A stretch of 64,000 nucleotides of DNA from JAKQDH01 sp029558835. Lineage in GTDB: Bacteria; Planctomycetota; Phycisphaerae; UBA1845. The notes below the pieces were generated by a model. The model did no database searches, was not told the origin of the DNA, and worked only from the letters and a program-made list of their open reading frames with translations. Each line of letters starts with the position of its first letter. Within the stretch, counting starts at the first letter, position 1. The DNA lies in contig DAOQSN010000002.1 of NCBI GenBank assembly GCA_035356615.1, forward strand, positions 186,001 to 250,000. Reading direction: 5' to 3'. Below, in pieces: positions 43,546 to 53,019 of this stretch. Made by a program: the position numbers and the translations under genes.

Positions 43546-44967
43546 TCAGAACGACAGCAGGCAGTGCCAGATGAACGTGTGGCCCAGGTCGTCGATGTCC
43601 TCCCAGATGCGGCGGACGAGATCCGGATCCCCCGAGAGGGGCGGCAGGTCCCCCGCCTTCTCTGCCCACGGTACGCAGACGCCGGGATCACGTCGGCCGC
43701 GCGGCGCGCGGGCTGTGGCCGGCGTCTCGCCGCGCTCGGCACGCGGTCCGTCGCCGGGGTCGCCGGCGTGGCCGGTGGAATAGACACCGTATTCGCGTGT
43801 GAAGTCGGTCAGCGCCCGAATGTTCTCCACCCGCGCGTCGTTTTGAATGATCGCGCTGGCGTCCATGAGGTACCCGCCGTCACGGGCGACGCCATCGATC
43901 ACCTTCTTGCAGGCTGCCCGTACGTCGTCCGGCGAGCCGAACGCCAGCAGGTGATTCGGAATCCCCCCGCTCAGGCAGAACTTGTGGCCGAGCTTGCGGT
44001 GCACGGTGACCATGTCGCCGCGGTCGACATGATAGACGATGCTCCGCTCCGGCAGTTCCGCGAACTGGTCCAGGTGGTGACTCCAATCTCCCTCGGCGTA
44101 GAACAGCGTCTGGTGGCCATGGGCCCACAGTTCCTGGAGGATCGGTCTGAGGGTCGGCCAGTAGTGCGACGCGAACTGCTCCGGCCGCACGAACGGCACG
44201 CAACCGCGATGCATCCAGAAGCCGATCGGCACCTGCCGCGCCGGGTCCGCGCCGGCCCTGGCAACGTGCAGCAGGTGCGGCATCAGCGCCTCGCAGGCCG
44301 CCAGCACTTTCCGGGGCTGGACGAACATGTCCCTGGTCAGCCCGACGTAGCCGCGCAACTTGTCGGCCAGGATGTCGAACGGGGCCTTCAGGATGCCGGC
44401 GATGGCGGGCACCGTGCCGCACTCCGCGCGCAGCCGGGCGTGGTGCGGCCCGTACGCCGAGAAGTACTTCCACATGGCCATCCCGCCCTTGACGAGCGCC
44501 AGGGCGTGGCGGCGCGTCGCCGGCTGCCCCGGCGCCACAACGTCGCCGGACACGCGCGGGAGCCAGACGTCGTACAGAAACCCCGTCGGATCGTCGATCA
44601 GGGCGTCGTATTCGTCCGCCCGCATGAAGGCCTGCTCGGGCGGCGGCTCGCGGTACTGGAACGCCACGTCCGGCCCGACGTGGATGCCGGGCACCCCGTA
44701 GTACCGCAGCCCGATGGCCTCCGTCAGCCCGGTCCACACCCACACCATGTTGCTGACCACCGCGTCCCAGTCGAAGTCGGCCGCGCACTTGAGCACGGCC
44801 GCAAACGCCTTGTCGTAGTCGTGCGTGATCTCCTGGCAAGTGTAGCCGGCGTACGAGGCGGTGAACTCGGCCACGAACGGCCGGATCGGAATGCGGTCCG
44901 GCTTCTCGTTCCGCAGGGCGGTGACGTAGCGATTCAGACGTTCACTGTACAGGGCCGTCGTGTTCAT
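43546..44967 (-). CDS. Uroporphyrinogen decarboxylase (URO-D) superfamily protein, probably a methyltransferase
   Basis: 473 residues from ATG 44967. The fold pattern is that of the MtaA/CmuA-like branch rather than HemE: RIPIRPFVAEF, then FMRADEYDALIDDP, GHQTLFYAEGDW and LSGGIPNHLLAFGSPDDVRAACKKVI. In MtaA-type enzymes an H-x-C pair and a later Cys bind zinc; here the His is followed by Val-Asp (YHVDRGD) and only the later Cys (RAACKK) is kept, so the metal site is altered. URO-D relatives act on corrinoid proteins such as the one at 21775. It follows the MFS gene and probably forms a minus-strand unit with the 410-residue gene. Confidence 0.8.
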   Translation of the reverse strand: MNTTALYSERLNRYVTALRNEKPDRIPIRPFVAEFTASYAGYTCQEITHDYDKAFAAVLKCAADFDWDAVVSNMVWVWTGLTEAIGLRYYGVPGIHVGPDVAFQYREPPPEQAFMRADEYDALIDDPTGFLYDVWLPRVSGDVVAPGQPATRRHALALVKGGMAMWKYFSAYGPHHARLRAECGTVPAIAGILKAPFDILADKLRGYVGLTRDMFVQPRKVLAACEALMPHLLHVARAGADPARQVPIGFWMHRGCVPFVRPEQFASHYWPTLRPILQELWAHGHQTLFYAEGDWSHHLDQFAELPERSIVYHVDRGDMVTVHRKLGHKFCLSGGIPNHLLAFGSPDDVRAACKKVIDGVARDGGYLMDASAIIQNDARVENIRALTDFTREYGVYSTGHAGDPGDGPRAERGETPATARAPRGRRDPGVCVPWAEKAGDLPPLSGDPDLVRRIWEDIDDLGHTFIWHCLLSF

Positions 44968-45231
44968 CACGAGTTCCCGTCCCTTCCGACGTCCCCCGTG
45001 GTCATGGTACCTGCTCCAGGTGCCTGCACGCAACACGGACGCGCGCGGGGTCCCATTCGCTGCGCAAGGTGGCACCGAGACTTCGCCTCGCTCCGTGACA
45101 TCGGCGTCGCAGGTAGCCGGGTGTGCGCGAAGAGGCACCCGCGGGGTTGGGACACGGCCGCTCCCCGATCCCGACCCGTGGCGGTCGCGGTTCGGATCGC
45201 CGGCGCGGAAGCGCGCCCGGCGCTGGAAGTC

Positions 45232-46464
45232 TCACGGACGCGGCGGCAGTGTGCAATCCATAAGCAACGCGGCCGGGCACGGTGGGAACTGCATCTGAAC
45301 GCGGTAACAGTCAAACCCCTGACTGTCCCAGCCGACTTGATCGAAGCAGTGCTGGATCATCTCGGCGTAGCGCGGCATCTCGCGGAGCCTCACACTAAGC
45401 GTGCCCGCGCCCAGGAACGCCACCTCGTGGTGGAACGGCAGGTGATCGGCCTCACGGTAGACCGCCCCGAGCAACTCCTTGTGCACGTCGCTGACCAGGC
45501 GCGCGACCGGGGCAACCCGCCCGAAGAAGTCGCGCCGCAGAAACACGTCCATCACTACGGTTTCGCAGGGTGTCCGCAGCGGAGTCTTCGTGCCCAGGCA
45601 GGCATGGCGCTCGTCGGGATGGCACGGCTCCGCCCGGCGGATCACCTCGCCGGTAAGACACGTCACCGCCTGCATGTTCCCCACGTCGGACTCGCCCAGG
45701 ACATCCTCGATCACACCCTGCGGCCCGATCTCCCGGCGGACGTCGGGCAAAGGTTGCGAGCAGTACGGCCGCAGGAGGGGCGCGGCCCCGTCGGGGGGAC
45801 CCGCCAACGGGTCGAGCGGTTCGCGCGTGAACTGCGTTTCCACGTGGCCGGTGTCGTCGATCGTGTAGAAACGCGTGATGCGCCAGCGGATGTCTGGACG
45901 GATGCGCCGCAGGGACACGAAGCCACGCACGATCACGGCGTCGAGGTGCGCTCCGTCACCCGACGGCTGGATGAGGAACGTGTGGATCTGGGCGCGGGCC
46001 TGCACCCCCCAAACGTAGCTGCCGTGCGTGAAGAGACCCCGGCGGTGTTCCAGGTCCGCATCTTCGTGGCGCGCCCGGATGTGCCCCGTCACCATCATGT
46101 CGAAGGACTTGCGGTCTCCTGCCTCGCGCTGCACGAGCTCCGTGAACTGCTTGAAGGCATCTTTCGCCGAGCGGACACTGGGTGCCAGTCCCGGCCGGCG
46201 TGCCGCCGCACTCAGCAGCAGACTGATGCCGCGCGGCCCCGGAACGTAGCGCACGGCATCCAGCGGGTGCTCCTTCTGCACGATCTTGACCAGCTTCCAC
46301 GCCAGACGCGGGTCGATGGGCAGCACGTCCACGAGATCACCGGCGCGGGAGTTGGGCGTACTCGTCAGCCGGGTAAGCAGATCACCCAGCGCGCTGCGCA
46401 CACGCTGCATGACGGCGCTGGTGCGCTCCTCGAACGACGTTTCCGGAGGGCTGAGGGTAGGCAT
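45232..46464 (-). CDS. Unrecognised 410-residue protein
   Basis: 410 residues from ATG 46464; the frame continues upstream but a TATACT box ends only ten bases before this ATG. Residues about 20-90 have a helix-turn-helix-like run (MQRVRSALGDLLTRL, then WKLVKIVQKEHPLDAVRYVPGP), and the rest is a mixed alpha/beta region with repeated hydrophobic strands (WRITRFYTIDDTGHVETQF; VVMDVFLRRDFFGRV). No catalytic motif is seen. It could be a regulator of the URO-D/MFS/glycosidase genes that follow on the same strand, but this is a guess. No signal peptide. Confidence 0.6.
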   Translation of the reverse strand: MPTLSPPETSFEERTSAVMQRVRSALGDLLTRLTSTPNSRAGDLVDVLPIDPRLAWKLVKIVQKEHPLDAVRYVPGPRGISLLLSAAARRPGLAPSVRSAKDAFKQFTELVQREAGDRKSFDMMVTGHIRARHEDADLEHRRGLFTHGSYVWGVQARAQIHTFLIQPSGDGAHLDAVIVRGFVSLRRIRPDIRWRITRFYTIDDTGHVETQFTREPLDPLAGPPDGAAPLLRPYCSQPLPDVRREIGPQGVIEDVLGESDVGNMQAVTCLTGEVIRRAEPCHPDERHACLGTKTPLRTPCETVVMDVFLRRDFFGRVAPVARLVSDVHKELLGAVYREADHLPFHHEVAFLGAGTLSVRLREMPRYAEMIQHCFDQVGWDSQGFDCYRVQMQFPPCPAALLMDCTLPPRP

Positions 46465-46474
46465 AGTGAGGCCC

Positions 46475-46503
46475 AGTATAGCGGCCCGCGGGCAGTTTGT
46501 CCA
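46475..46503 (-). promoter_or_regulatory. Predicted promoter giving a leaderless transcript
   Basis: On the minus strand TGGACA (46503-46498), 17 bases, then TATACT (46480-46475). Ten bases separate it from the ATG at 46464, so transcription would begin within a few bases of the start codon and no ribosome site would be included. Confidence 0.5.
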
Positions 46504-46566
46504 TGTCGCTGCGAAAGTCATAAACCACGGTCCGACAATCACTTAGTCATATCCAGAGAAACTCTC

Positions 46567-46595
46567 TTGACAACCTGTTCAGGGGATGCTAGGAT
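46567..46595 (+). promoter_or_regulatory. Predicted promoter of the PEP-CTERM gene
   Basis: A perfect TTGACA at 46567-46572, 17 bases, TAGGAT at 46590-46595. It would give a leader of about 355 bases before the gene at 46958. The leader region 46603-46957 shows no repeat copy or riboswitch I can recognise. Confidence 0.55.
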
Positions 46596-46957
46596 CGTCT
46601 CCTGGATCGGTACCGGCGCTCAGCGGGGTGGAACGAGGGGACGGCCGCGTCGAGCCGCGATGCCCACGACGTTGCCGTCGCCCTTCGCGCGTCTCTCTGA
46701 CGACCGAGCCATCCGCGCTGCCGGCGTTGAACGCGGAGTGCGGTCTGCCGGCACCGTGACCCCGGCGTCGTGATGTCGGCGGCCGCTGGGACAGGCGTTG
46801 CCCGGTCTGCCGCGTGAGGACGTCCGCCTGGCGCGGACCCGGTCGCGACCGCGCCGCGGAACTGACTGTCCGGATCGGCGAAGTCCGCCGACCCACAGAG
46901 GGTGTGTGTTCTCTCTACCGCACGAGCGGTACTGGATTGCAGTGGAGGAGGCGTACC

Positions 46958-47752
46958 ATGAAGAAGATGCTTGGGATTGTGGTCGTATTGGCGTGGAGTG
47001 CGACTGCCCTGGCTGACTGGGGCTACCCGCTCAAGTGGGACCAGTTTGACAACCCGGACCCGCACGGTCGGAAGATCGAGAGCTGGTGGAGCTCGTGGGG
47101 CCACGGGCAGTTGGTGGCCGATGACTTCCTGTGCACGCAGGCGGGCTGGCTCAACGAGATCCGCGTCCAGGGTGCGAACGACGCGTTCAACCTGGGCGCG
47201 CGCGTGTTCATCTATGCGGACGTCCCCGCGACGGCGGAGGAGGAAAGCCATCCGGGCGCGCTGCTTAAGTTCTGGAACCTCGGCAACGCTGACCCGGGCG
47301 ATCCCCACAAGATCGGCTGGTGGGACGCCGGCAACGGCGAGTTCCGCATCAACCTGCCCGAAGACGACTGGTTCTACCAGGAGGGCTCGGTCGCCAACCC
47401 GATCGTCTACTGGGTGGGCGTGCAGCCGAAGCATGACATCTTCGGCTTCGAGAAGTTCTACTGGAGCTATCGCGACAACCTCCATAACGACAACCCCAAC
47501 CCGCCCGACATCCACAACCTCGACGACGCCGTCGTCGGGAACACGGACGGCAGCGGGAACTGGCAACATCTGGGCGCGTACTACGTGGAGGACTGGTTCA
47601 ACGGCAACCACTGGCAGTTCGGTACCTACACGGGCCTGCTGCCGGACGGCTGGCGCTCGGTGGACATGGAGTTCCAGGTGTATGGCACACCGGAGCCTGC
47701 CTCGCTGGCCCTGCTGGCGCTGGGCGGCCTGGTGTTGCTGCGCCGGCGTTGA
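46958..47752 (+). CDS. PEP-CTERM exported protein
   Basis: 264 residues from ATG 46958 with GGAGGAG upstream. A signal peptide ends near SATALA. The mature domain (DWGYPLKWDQFDNPD, VADDFLCTQAGWLNEIRV, HPGALLKFWNLGNADPGDP, NPIVYWVGVQPKHDIFGF) is shared with the protein at 48066-49487. The C-terminus PEPASLALLALGGLVLL plus RRR is a PEP-CTERM signal, so it is expected to be cleaved by an exosortase and placed on the surface. No exosortase gene is in the window. Role unknown; perhaps a matrix or surface component. Confidence 0.88.
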   Translation: MKKMLGIVVVLAWSATALADWGYPLKWDQFDNPDPHGRKIESWWSSWGHGQLVADDFLCTQAGWLNEIRVQGANDAFNLGARVFIYADVPATAEEESHPGALLKFWNLGNADPGDPHKIGWWDAGNGEFRINLPEDDWFYQEGSVANPIVYWVGVQPKHDIFGFEKFYWSYRDNLHNDNPNPPDIHNLDDAVVGNTDGSGNWQHLGAYYVEDWFNGNHWQFGTYTGLLPDGWRSVDMEFQVYGTPEPASLALLALGGLVLLRRR

Positions 47753-47876
47753 GGATGGCCTGCTCCGCCGGTCAGGTGCAGCCAGCCTGGCTGTCGGGCG
47801 GGCGTCCCGGTTGCGGGGCGACGGCTACCGGCGGGCTCAGCAGCTCCACCTGATTGGGGAACCGACCAATGTTGGG

Positions 47877-48012
47877 GGGTGGCATGGCCAAGCGCAGCGC
47901 CGCCATGCCGCTCCGGTTGGTGAGGGCCGACCGGTACGGCATGCCGGCGCCCGTCGGCGGCGGGCTTGAGCATGCCACCCCCCTTACCGTCGACCGGCTT
48001 GGGCACGCCACC
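47877..48012. repeat. REPIN-like repeat, family A, with an extra arm
   Basis: GGGTGGCATGGCCAAGCGCAG ... CCGCCATGC and GCATGCCGGCGCCC ... CTTGAGCATGCCACCC (47877-47980), followed by a further partial right arm CCGGCTTGGGCACGCCACCC (47993-48012). It fills most of the gap between the two paralogous exported proteins. Confidence 0.8.
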
Positions 48013-48065
48013 CTCCGCGCTTCCCAGGGGTGGGGTCCCGTGCGGGAGGTGCAAGGAGAAGGTGC

Positions 48066-49487
48066 ATGACACGAATGGGGACGGCGATCTTGACGTGCAC
48101 GCTGCTTACGGGTCTGCCCGCGCTGGCGCGGGCGGACTGGGGAGACCCGCTCGTCTGGAATCAGTTCGACAGCATGGACTCGCGCACGGCCATGAGCTGG
48201 CGTACCCACAGCGGTTCGTACTATTACCTCTGCGCGGACGATTTCGTCTCTACGGCTCGGACGCGCATCTCGGAGATCCGCGTGGCGGGCGTGGACGATC
48301 CCTATCCGTTGGGCGTGGACGTGTACTTCTGGGCCGACGTTCCGGCCACGCAGACCGAGGACAGCCATCCCGGCGCGTTGCTGTACCAACGCCATCTGGG
48401 CAACGCCGCTCCCGGCGACCCTCACCAGATCGGCTGGTACGCCGTCGGCGACGGAACGTTCCGCGTGGCCTTTGCCGAAAACGACTGGTTCTACGCCGAA
48501 GGCTCGCCGGAGAACCCGGTCGTGTACTGGGTTGGCGTGCAGGTATACCACGACATCTTCGGCTTCGAGCACTTTCACTGGAAGTTCCGTAACCCCGCGC
48601 AACAGACGGCCGGCAGCGCCGTGTACTCGACCGATGGAACCTCCTGGAGCCATTGGGGTGAGAGCCCGCAGCACAACCTGCAGCTCTACACCGGCACGTT
48701 GCCCGCCGGCTGGAACCCCGTGGACGTCTCGTTCCAACTCTTCGGCACGGCAGAGCCGCTGGGCCCGCTGCGCAACGCCAGCTTCGAGATCGAGCACGCC
48801 GACTACATGCCGGAGGGCGGCTGGGCCGGACCGTTGCCCTGGCGCGGCATGCCCAACCACTGGGCCTGGCGCCGCCAAGGGCACGTGAACGGCCACGGCG
48901 AGGCGTTGCTCGACGACCCGGACTTCAACTGGGTTTCCGACGGCGACTGGTCACTTTATGTATTCGCCTCGATCTTCGGCCCGCATTACGTGGATGACTA
49001 CCTGGAGTTCTACCAGTTAGCGGACCTGACCGGCGCGCGGGAGCTGCTGTTCGACGCGCATTTGAAGGGCGGGACCTGCACGGCCGCCTACGTACAGATT
49101 GACGACGGCACAAGCTGGTCCTGGAAGAACCATGTGGCGGGCAGCTACTACGACCAGGTGCTCGACCTGACGGGCGTCGAGGGTATGCACGAGATTCGCC
49201 TGGGCGTGCGCGTCTTCGCCGACTTCGGCGCTTTCGCGGACGGGCACACCTTCTTCGACAACCTCCGCCTCGAGTTCCTGCTGGGCGGTGACCTCGACGG
49301 TGATGGCGACGTGGACCTCGATGACTTCGACGGCTTCGCCGCGTGCCTGGGTGGGCCCGGCATGACCACGCCGCCGCCCGGCTGCGCTCCGGACTACTTC
49401 GCGCGGGCCGACATGGACGGTGACCTCGACGTCGATCTGGCGGACGTCGCAGACTTCAGCACGGCCTTCACCGGCGCGCAGGAGTGA
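48066..49487 (+). CDS. Exported protein with dockerin-like C-terminus, paralogue of the PEP-CTERM protein
   Basis: 473 residues from ATG 48066 with AAGGAG upstream. The signal peptide ends near ALARA. Residues about 24-230 match the PEP-CTERM protein at 46958 (DWGDPLVWNQFDS, CADDFVS, HPGALLYQRHLGNAAPGDP, VYWVGVQVYHDIFGF). Then comes a second, jelly-roll-like domain (about 240-410, LRNASFEIEHADYMP to FFDNLRLEF). The ending has two acidic loops (GDLDGDGDVDLDDF and DMDGDLDVDLADV). So one N-terminal domain is delivered with two different C-terminal sorting modules in adjacent genes. Confidence 0.85.
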   Translation: MTRMGTAILTCTLLTGLPALARADWGDPLVWNQFDSMDSRTAMSWRTHSGSYYYLCADDFVSTARTRISEIRVAGVDDPYPLGVDVYFWADVPATQTEDSHPGALLYQRHLGNAAPGDPHQIGWYAVGDGTFRVAFAENDWFYAEGSPENPVVYWVGVQVYHDIFGFEHFHWKFRNPAQQTAGSAVYSTDGTSWSHWGESPQHNLQLYTGTLPAGWNPVDVSFQLFGTAEPLGPLRNASFEIEHADYMPEGGWAGPLPWRGMPNHWAWRRQGHVNGHGEALLDDPDFNWVSDGDWSLYVFASIFGPHYVDDYLEFYQLADLTGARELLFDAHLKGGTCTAAYVQIDDGTSWSWKNHVAGSYYDQVLDLTGVEGMHEIRLGVRVFADFGAFADGHTFFDNLRLEFLLGGDLDGDGDVDLDDFDGFAACLGGPGMTTPPPGCAPDYFARADMDGDLDVDLADVADFSTAFTGAQE

Positions 49488-49506
49488 GGCAGCGCGGGGC
49501 AATGTG

Positions 49507-49613
49507 CAGGTACGGCGGAAGGAGCTTCACCGCACCATCGCGGGGGCGGCGCCAACGCGCCCGCGAGTCCGTTTGTTCCAGCAGCACGGTCTCGGACGCG
49601 GCAGCAACGCGGA
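49507..49613 (-). pseudogene. Decayed 3' end of a cardiolipin synthase gene
   Basis: The minus strand reads AAASETVLLEQTDSRARW then RRPRDGAVKLLPPYL, matching the last 32 residues of the protein at 58650-60290 (AAASEPVTLEQMDSRPPW, RRIRDGTVKLFSPYL), with the stop codon lost. It begins about 20 bases after the dockerin gene stop. The same pairing occurs at 55463-55590. Confidence 0.75.
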
Positions 49614-49659
49614 AGCTCCTGCTGCTTCGGCCATTCTTCCCCCGACGGGGGATCAAGTA

Positions 49660-49688
49660 AGAAGCCGGGGGCGAAACCCCCGGCTTCT
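49660..49688. terminator. Bidirectional terminator hairpin
   Basis: A perfect 12-base stem AGAAGCCGGGGG against CCCCCGGCTTCT with a CGAAA loop, lying between the convergent genes ending at 49487 and 49752. The stem starts with A/T-rich pairs, and short T/A runs flank it only weakly. Confidence 0.6.
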
Positions 49689-49751
49689 CCGAAGACCTGC
49701 ACACGTACAGAGCCCCCGAAGGGGACGACAGAACAAAGAAAAGAACCTCCC

Positions 49752-51779
49752 CTATCCCTGCTTCAGCGCCTCCGCCACGCCGGGCACCTGATCGACGCCG
49801 GCCGGCACGCTGACGCTGGAACCTCCGAAGTCCTGCCCGATCGGCTCGGCCCGGCCACCGAGGTGTTGAGCCAGGAATGACTCCGCCACCCCGTAGAACG
49901 CCAGGCGATTCTCCGGCCGGGCAAAGCCGTGCCCCTCATCGGGAAAGAGCACGTACGTCACCGGGATCTGCTTCGCCTGCATGGCCTGGACGATCTGGTC
50001 CGACTCCTCCTGCTTGACGCGCGGGTCGTTGGCGCCTTGCCCGATCAACAGCGGACGCTGAATCTGCGCGACCTTCATCAGCGGCGAACGCTCCAGCAGG
50101 AACTTCTTGCCTTCCTCCGTGCGATGGTCGCCAATCCGCTTCACGAACAAATCCACCACCGGCTGCCAGTACGGCGGGATCGCATTCATGAACGTGACCA
50201 GGTTCGACGGTCCGCAGATGTCCACGCCGCAGGCGAACTGGTCCGGTGTGAACGTCATGCCGACGAGCGTCGCATACCCGCCGTAGCTGCCGCCCATGAT
50301 CGCCACCTTCTTCGGATCGGCGATGTGCTCCCGGATGGCCCACTGCACGGCGTCGAGCAGATCGTCGTGCATCCTGGCACCCCACTCGCGGTCGCCGGCG
50401 TTCGTGAACTGCTTGCCTAAGCCCGTGGACGCGCGGAAGTTCACCGACAGTGCCGCGTAACCGCGGTTGGCCAGCCATTGATGCTCCGCGTTATAGCCCC
50501 AGTTGTCGCGCCCCCACGGGCCGCCGTGCACATTGAGCACCAGCGGCACCGGCTGGGCAGGCCGCGGTTTGCCGTCCGGGTTCGAGCCCACCGGCAGCGT
50601 GAGGTAGCAGACGAGGTCCATCCCGTCCCGTGACTTGATGGTCACGGGGTGCATCTTCGCCAGCGGCAGCTTCTCCAGCGCGGGGCGGTTGACGAACAGG
50701 AAGTCCGCCTTCCCACTGGGGCGTTGATAGCGGTAGTAGCGGACCGGGCCGTCATCCTGAAGGTACGCCACGATCCAGACCTTGTCATCGAGGGAGCGGC
50801 TGGTTACCTCGAAGTCGCCGTCCGCCACCTTGCGCAGCGTCGCGAAGTCCTTCTCAATCGCCTTGTCGAGGATCTTCCAGTTCTTGCGCTCGACCGTGAA
50901 CCCGACGGCCTCAATGGTCTTCTCGACCGGCTTCGCCATCACGTCGGCCACGTCGGCCCGCGGGTCCTCGGCCAGCACCGTCTGCTTGCCCGTGGTGAGG
51001 TCATAGCTGGTGAGGGCGGCCGTGTTGCGCCCGCGGCTGTCGGTCATGTACAGCACCTTGCCGCTCTTGTCGAAACCCGCCGGCCCGGTGGTCAGGGCAT
51101 CCTCCTGCCCGATCTTGGTGAAGGACTTCCAGTCGCCGTCGGCCGTGCGCTCCAGGACCTCCTCGCCCCCGTCCGGCGTGATGCGCATGGCGAAGCGGAC
51201 GGCGTAGGTGTCGTCGGTGACGAAGCCCACGTAGCCTTCGTTCTCCAGGAGCAGCTTCTTCTCGCCGGTCTCGATGTTCACGCGGTGGATGTCGTGCAGT
51301 TGCGGGTTGCGGTCATTCAGCGCGACCAGGATATCGTGCGGGAACTTGTAGCTGACGCCCTGCACGCGTGCCTGCACACCGGTGGCCGGCGTCAGGTCCC
51401 GCACCGCGTCGGTCTTCACGTTCACGCTGTACACGCGCCAGTTCTCGTCCCCGTCCTTGTCCTGCACGTACAGGATGTGCTCGTTGGTGAACGCCCAGAA
51501 GTACCCCCGAATGCCGCGCCGCGTGTCGTGGGTCACCGCCTTCGCCTTGGCCGGGTCAGCCAGCGGTGCCACCCAGACGTTCAGGACGCCGTCGAGCGGC
51601 GCCAGGAACGCCAGTTGCTGACCATCCGGACTGACCTGCAAGGACGCCCGGTCCGGGTTGCCGAAGAGGACCTGACGCGGGATCACCGCCGTGGCCGGCG
51701 CCGCCGCCGCCGCCCACGCGAGGCCCACGCCCCCGAGAAACACAATGCCCAAAACGATCATCCGAAGTTGCCTGTTCAT
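49752..51779 (-). CDS. Exported S9 family (prolyl oligopeptidase-like) peptidase
   Basis: 675 residues from ATG 51779 with GGAGAG upstream; the earlier frame is non-coding. A signal peptide ends near LAWAAAAA. The N-terminal half is a beta-propeller (SPDGQQLAFLAP, YVQDKDGDENWRVY and similar blades). The C-terminal alpha/beta-hydrolase domain holds the catalytic triad Ser498 (GGSYGG), Asp585 (GANDPRV) and His617 (DEGHGF), with HGGPWGRD forming the oxyanion side. It is of the dipeptidyl/acylaminoacyl-peptidase type and would digest oligopeptides in the periplasm. It stands alone. Confidence 0.92.
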   Translation of the reverse strand: MNRQLRMIVLGIVFLGGVGLAWAAAAAPATAVIPRQVLFGNPDRASLQVSPDGQQLAFLAPLDGVLNVWVAPLADPAKAKAVTHDTRRGIRGYFWAFTNEHILYVQDKDGDENWRVYSVNVKTDAVRDLTPATGVQARVQGVSYKFPHDILVALNDRNPQLHDIHRVNIETGEKKLLLENEGYVGFVTDDTYAVRFAMRITPDGGEEVLERTADGDWKSFTKIGQEDALTTGPAGFDKSGKVLYMTDSRGRNTAALTSYDLTTGKQTVLAEDPRADVADVMAKPVEKTIEAVGFTVERKNWKILDKAIEKDFATLRKVADGDFEVTSRSLDDKVWIVAYLQDDGPVRYYRYQRPSGKADFLFVNRPALEKLPLAKMHPVTIKSRDGMDLVCYLTLPVGSNPDGKPRPAQPVPLVLNVHGGPWGRDNWGYNAEHQWLANRGYAALSVNFRASTGLGKQFTNAGDREWGARMHDDLLDAVQWAIREHIADPKKVAIMGGSYGGYATLVGMTFTPDQFACGVDICGPSNLVTFMNAIPPYWQPVVDLFVKRIGDHRTEEGKKFLLERSPLMKVAQIQRPLLIGQGANDPRVKQEESDQIVQAMQAKQIPVTYVLFPDEGHGFARPENRLAFYGVAESFLAQHLGGRAEPIGQDFGGSSVSVPAGVDQVPGVAEALKQG

Positions 51780-52838
51780 GAGTACTCTCCGCATCAATGT
51801 GATTTGTGCAATGGTCCGCAGGCGGCGTTGCCAGTCCGTTGAACAAGTAGCGTCGGCCTCCCGCGGCCGACGTGGGAGCCGCCAGACGCACCGGTCTTCC
51901 ACGCTCCTGCCCCGGCCCGACACGGCTTCAACAGGCCGCCGAGCACCGCTCTGCCGGATAGCATCGCACGATCCCCTGCGCTTCGCAACGCTCTTCACGA
52001 CACCTCGCAAGTGTGGACAATTTCCGACGGAAACCGGCAAAGCCCGGACACTCCGCACCGCGGGGACTGTGCCGAGCTACACCGCCATGGGCAATGTCCG
52101 CGTCAGGTACGCGTCACCAAGCCACCGAGGCTCAGCGTGGACCTTCCCCCGCAGCCCCCAGCGTGGCACCTGCGTCTCGCCCGTGGGTCCGCCGGCGGGA
52201 CGCCGGTGCCACGGAATCCTCGCGGTCCGGGAGGAAGCCGAGCGCCGAATCACCGTTCTTGATGCGGCCCCGGTGGTCCGAACCGTCCCGACGCAGGTCG
52301 GGATCAGGGAGCGGCCGGTTCTCATCGTTGGCCGGCGCGTGTCCGCGCACCCGCTTTGGTCATACCAAGCGACGTTGAGTTCGTAGCCCAGCCGCTTCTG
52401 TCCAGGAGGAGGCGCTCGGAGAGCCGGACCCACGCGCCACTCCTCCCCTCACCCTGTCCGCTCCTTCGAGTGGGAGAGGGATTGCTTTGCGCACTCTTCG
52501 TCTCTGGGCGCCTTGGTGGCTGCTCCCCACGACCTTTGCCGACCCGCAGGAGTGGGCCGCCGTGACCTGATCGCTCCTCCACCTGCCAAGCCGGCCGGTC
52601 GGGTCCGGCTTCCCCGGTAACACCAGCGGTTCGGCCAACTCGCGGTCAATCGCACTGCCCGCCGCATGCAGCCCTTCCGGGTCGACTGGCGACGCGACCG
52701 CTGAGACGCAAGCCAACTCTCCCACAACGCCGCGGCCCGGGGCGACGGCGTGAGAACTCGTGTATCTACGGCTGGAGTCCCGCTCTGCCCCTGCCGCGAT
52801 TCGCAGCGCTCTGCGTGGCAGACTCCTTCGTTGGGCCA
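51780..52838. other. Long intergenic region without a supported gene
   Basis: About 1.06 kb between the S9 gene and the promoter of the third 14-repeat gene. It contains small inverted repeats (for example CGGCGGGACGCCGGTGCCAC at 52192 and CGTCCCGACGCAGGTCGGGA at 52287) and a CCCTCTCC-like piece (about 52443-52482). Reading frames here have no recognisable protein. Confidence 0.5.
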
Positions 52839-52867
52839 TTGAGTCAGGCAGTACGTTCTGCTAGACT
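52839..52867 (+). promoter_or_regulatory. Predicted promoter of the third 14-repeat gene
   Basis: TTGAGT at 52839-52844 and TAGACT at 52862-52867 are 17 bases apart, about 150 bases upstream of the ATG at 53020. Moderate match to sigma-70 consensus. Confidence 0.4.
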
Positions 52868-53019
52868 GGTGCTATGACTTCCGGGGAAGAAGCCCCCCTT
52901 GGTTGTACCCCCGCAGGGCGATGCGTGCAGGCAGTTGCGGGACGGTGACCCTCCGGCACATCCATCGCGCCATGCGGAGCAACGGAGCCCAGCGCCATCG
53001 CTGGAGGGAGGACAGTCAC

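Noticed and set aside
52077..52433. Minus-strand frame of 118 codons before the third 14-repeat gene
   Set aside because: Its sequence reads through small inverted repeats common in intergenic space here, and no ribosome site or conserved feature is seen.
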